DNA of 64,000 nucleotides from Streptococcus ilei (GTDB lineage: Bacteria > Bacillota > Bacilli > Lactobacillales > Streptococcaceae): the NCBI RefSeq assembly GCF_000479335.1, contig NC_022584.1:1240001-1304000 (forward strand), given 5' to 3'. Under the pieces are notes generated by a model. It saw nothing but the letters and a program-made list of their open reading frames with translations. It was not told where the DNA came from and did not search any database. This document shows, piece after piece, positions 63,401 through 64,000 of the stretch (position 1 is the first letter of the stretch; every line of letters starts with the position of its first letter). Made by a program: the position numbers and the translations under genes.

Positions 63401-64000
63401 GATAAGGAGGTTGATTGACGAGCCGACAGAGAAACAGCTGCAGATAGAGATTGAGACTCTGAAGCAACTACTTGTGAGCTGCTTTCTGAGTAGGAAAGAC
63501 TATCTTGTGCTGACATCGAATGAGAAGCTGAATAACTGAGTGATTGAGATCGCAATTCAGAAGGAGTCATTCTTCGGTAATAGTAATTCACACTCTTCGA
63601 TGGCGAGTAACTCACCCCGGTCGAAACTGTATGATAAAACTTAGAAAATCCGTCAGCGCCTTGCAGTGATGCATCATCACCCACAATATGGCTACCACTC
63701 AGCTGTGCCTGCTTTTCTGGAGCGGAAGTATATGGTTTACGAAAAGAATATTCCTTACCCGTTTTTTCATCCGTATAGCTTACCTTCTCTGTCAAGGAGA
63801 ACCAACCTGAGATTTTTAACTTAAAGTTTTTTCCATCTGAAAAATCAGGAGTAACTGTAAGAGAATAATCTTCTTTCTTGCTTTTTACCTCTCGCGTCTC
63901 AAGATGTTCAAAGGTTTCATTCCAATGATCGTTTCTAAAGGCCTTTTCATACACTAAGGTATAATTTGCAAGATCAAATACTGTACCGTTATCTCCTTTG
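60484..64000 (-). CDS. Serine-rich-repeat glycoprotein adhesin (N-terminus outside window)
   Basis: At least 1172 residues remain; the frame is open to the right edge. About 150 non-repeat residues (from KGDNGTVFDLANY to VSYSPSKSVNYYYRRM) are the end of a folded region, followed by about 970 residues of SASxS/SESxS repeats: a heavily glycosylated stalk. The C-terminus is a sorting-signal shape: LGVTSRE, hydrophobic LFITLVVAFFAGLASFF, then HRKK. A standard LPXTG is absent; the equivalent positions read LGVTS. Family: GspB, SrpA, Fap1 adhesins exported by SecA2/SecY2. Ligand unknown. Homologues start far upstream, beyond this window. Confidence 0.93.
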   Translation of the reverse strand, partial: KGDNGTVFDLANYTLVYEKAFRNDHWNETFEHLETREVKSKKEDYSLTVTPDFSDGKNFKLKISGWFSLTEKVSYTDEKTGKEYSFRKPYTSAPEKQAQLSGSHIVGDDASLQGADGFSKFYHTVSTGVSYSPSKSVNYYYRRMTPSELRSQSLSYSASHSMSAQDSLSYSESSSQVVASESQSLSAAVSLSARQSTSLSESMSNSDSASDSLSISQVLESQSLSSSQSDLQNDSEVSASASVSSSLSASEKLVSESESGSLSVSESISSASTSASVSASEALASESVSSSLSGSEKLVSESVSGSLSVSESITSASASASLSASEVAVSESLSSSLSASEKSASESLSGSLSVSESIASASASSSLSASEKTASESVSGSLSVSESITSASSSSSLSASEKTASESLSSSLSVSESITSASTSASVSASEATVSESVSSSLSTSEKTASESLSSSLSVSESITSASTSASVSASEATVSESVSSSLSTSEKTVSESLSSSLSVSESIASVSTSTSASVAQMESSELQSASVSELTSVSTSVSVSASTSASISASASDSVLNSESVSISSSESTSYKQASELTSASASESVSTSESESVSSSESVLNSTSVSASASESILSSESVSTSTFESTSRKQASELVSASASDSVSTSESVSVSSSESVLDSTSVSASASESTSRKQASEFESVSVSASVSTSTSASVAQMESSELQSASVSELTSESTSVSVSASTSVSEASASISASASESVLSSESVSISSSESTSRKQASELASASASASVSTSESLSVSSSESVLNSTSVSASTSESISNKQTSELESVSGSESVSMSTSASVAQMESSELQSASVSELTSKSTSVSVSASTSVSVSELISESTSVSVSASTSASESELNSKSISISVSESDLSKQTSELESTSTSALVSTSESVSVSSSESVLNSESVSASGSESTSSKQTSELTSKSLSDSVSASTSASESRESISASASESASTKQVSELTSASTSVSTSSNQASELESASTSGSISTLASASFQMSVSNQPSTDRSASSSHSMSLTSNWSSVSALASNEVNVSEVVSESASASPQEPRSTLVSSKASQLLSESTSLSTSRSTSSSASQSHSESQATPQMSSSGEKSAASVSEAKSTSDSLGVTSRELFITLVVAFFAGLASFFHRKK
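60890..63560 (-). repeat. Serine-rich repeat region with nested larger repeats
   Basis: Almost pure Ser alternating with A, E, V, T, L and Q. Larger units are superimposed: SELQSASVSEL blocks encoded near 61471, 61861 and 62414; and a 135-bp (45-codon) unit with nearly identical DNA starting at 62492, 62627 and 62762. Such copies change number by recombination. The high-identity repeats also make assembly length uncertain. Confidence 0.9.

Noticed and set aside
60890..63560. CRISPR-like periodic repeats
   Set aside because: The repeats are in frame, encode serine-rich protein and have no unique spacers of constant length.

Overview
The window is chromosomal DNA of an oral Streptococcus from the mitis/sanguinis/parasanguinis part of the genus. 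The evidence is low GC, tRNAs without an encoded CCA, short overlapping operons, streptococcal gene neighbourhoods (glnR-glnA, pgk, a GH85 endoglycosidase; ksgA, rsgA, rpe, thiN, rmuC, yhaM, purR; rnpA, yidC, khpB) and a complete accessory Sec operon beside a serine-rich-repeat adhesin. Species cannot be settled from this sequence. Most genes are core; the surface and secretion genes at the right edge and the GH85 enzyme are the host-interaction part.

Layout. 1-10 kb: cppA (partial), a membrane protein with a possible papain-like domain, pepX, rocS, a DEDDh exonuclease, ybaB, mntH, a degenerate receiver-domain protein, a BaiN-type flavoprotein and a Nudix hydrolase. 10-17 kb: a MerR/TipAS regulator with a 19-bp-spacer promoter, an NSS-family transporter behind an attenuator-like leader, a lipoprotein, azlCD, and the tsaD-rimI-tsaB cluster. 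17-23 kb: rpoY-rnjA, glnRA with a GlnR box, an ArAE-type membrane protein, pgk. 23-33 kb: a cell-wall GH85 endo-beta-N-acetylglucosaminidase, gap, fusA, rpsG, rpsL. 33-47 kb: purR, yhaM, rmuC, thiN, rpe, rsgA; a CPBP protease behind a cre site; tRNA-Leu and tRNA-Ser; ksgA, an Imm33-like gene, rnmV, tatD; rpmH; khpB, yidC, rnpA. 47-50 kb: a CPBP paralogue lacking one catalytic Glu, a TDT transporter, an AhpD-like protein. 50-64 kb: secY2-asp1-asp2-asp3-secA2-gtfA-gtfB-asp4-asp5, all on the minus strand downstream of the 3' part of a very large serine-rich-repeat protein gene.

How the genes work together. The right-hand block is one pathway: GtfA/GtfB put the first GlcNAc on Ser/Thr of the adhesin, Asp1-3 (Asp2 with a GxSxG acetyltransferase motif) carry it to SecA2, and SecY2 with the small Asp4/Asp5 subunits export it. 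The adhesin's C-terminus has a sorting-signal layout, but LGVTS stands where LPXTG is expected; the GH85 enzyme carries LPTTA.

Two intergenic repeat families stand out. One (about 135 bp, copies at 12643-12778 and 21730-21863) folds into a closed three-hairpin structure, with three compensatory base-pair changes between copies and a possible loop-to-3' pseudoknot. The other (copies at 5681, 19074 and 40302) exists as a long form and a short form that lacks an exact 57-bp module bounded by GTGGG repeats. Regulatory sites that could be read directly include a GlnR box, two cre-like sites, paired PurBox-like sequences, a MerR-type promoter, and several leaders with terminator-like hairpins.
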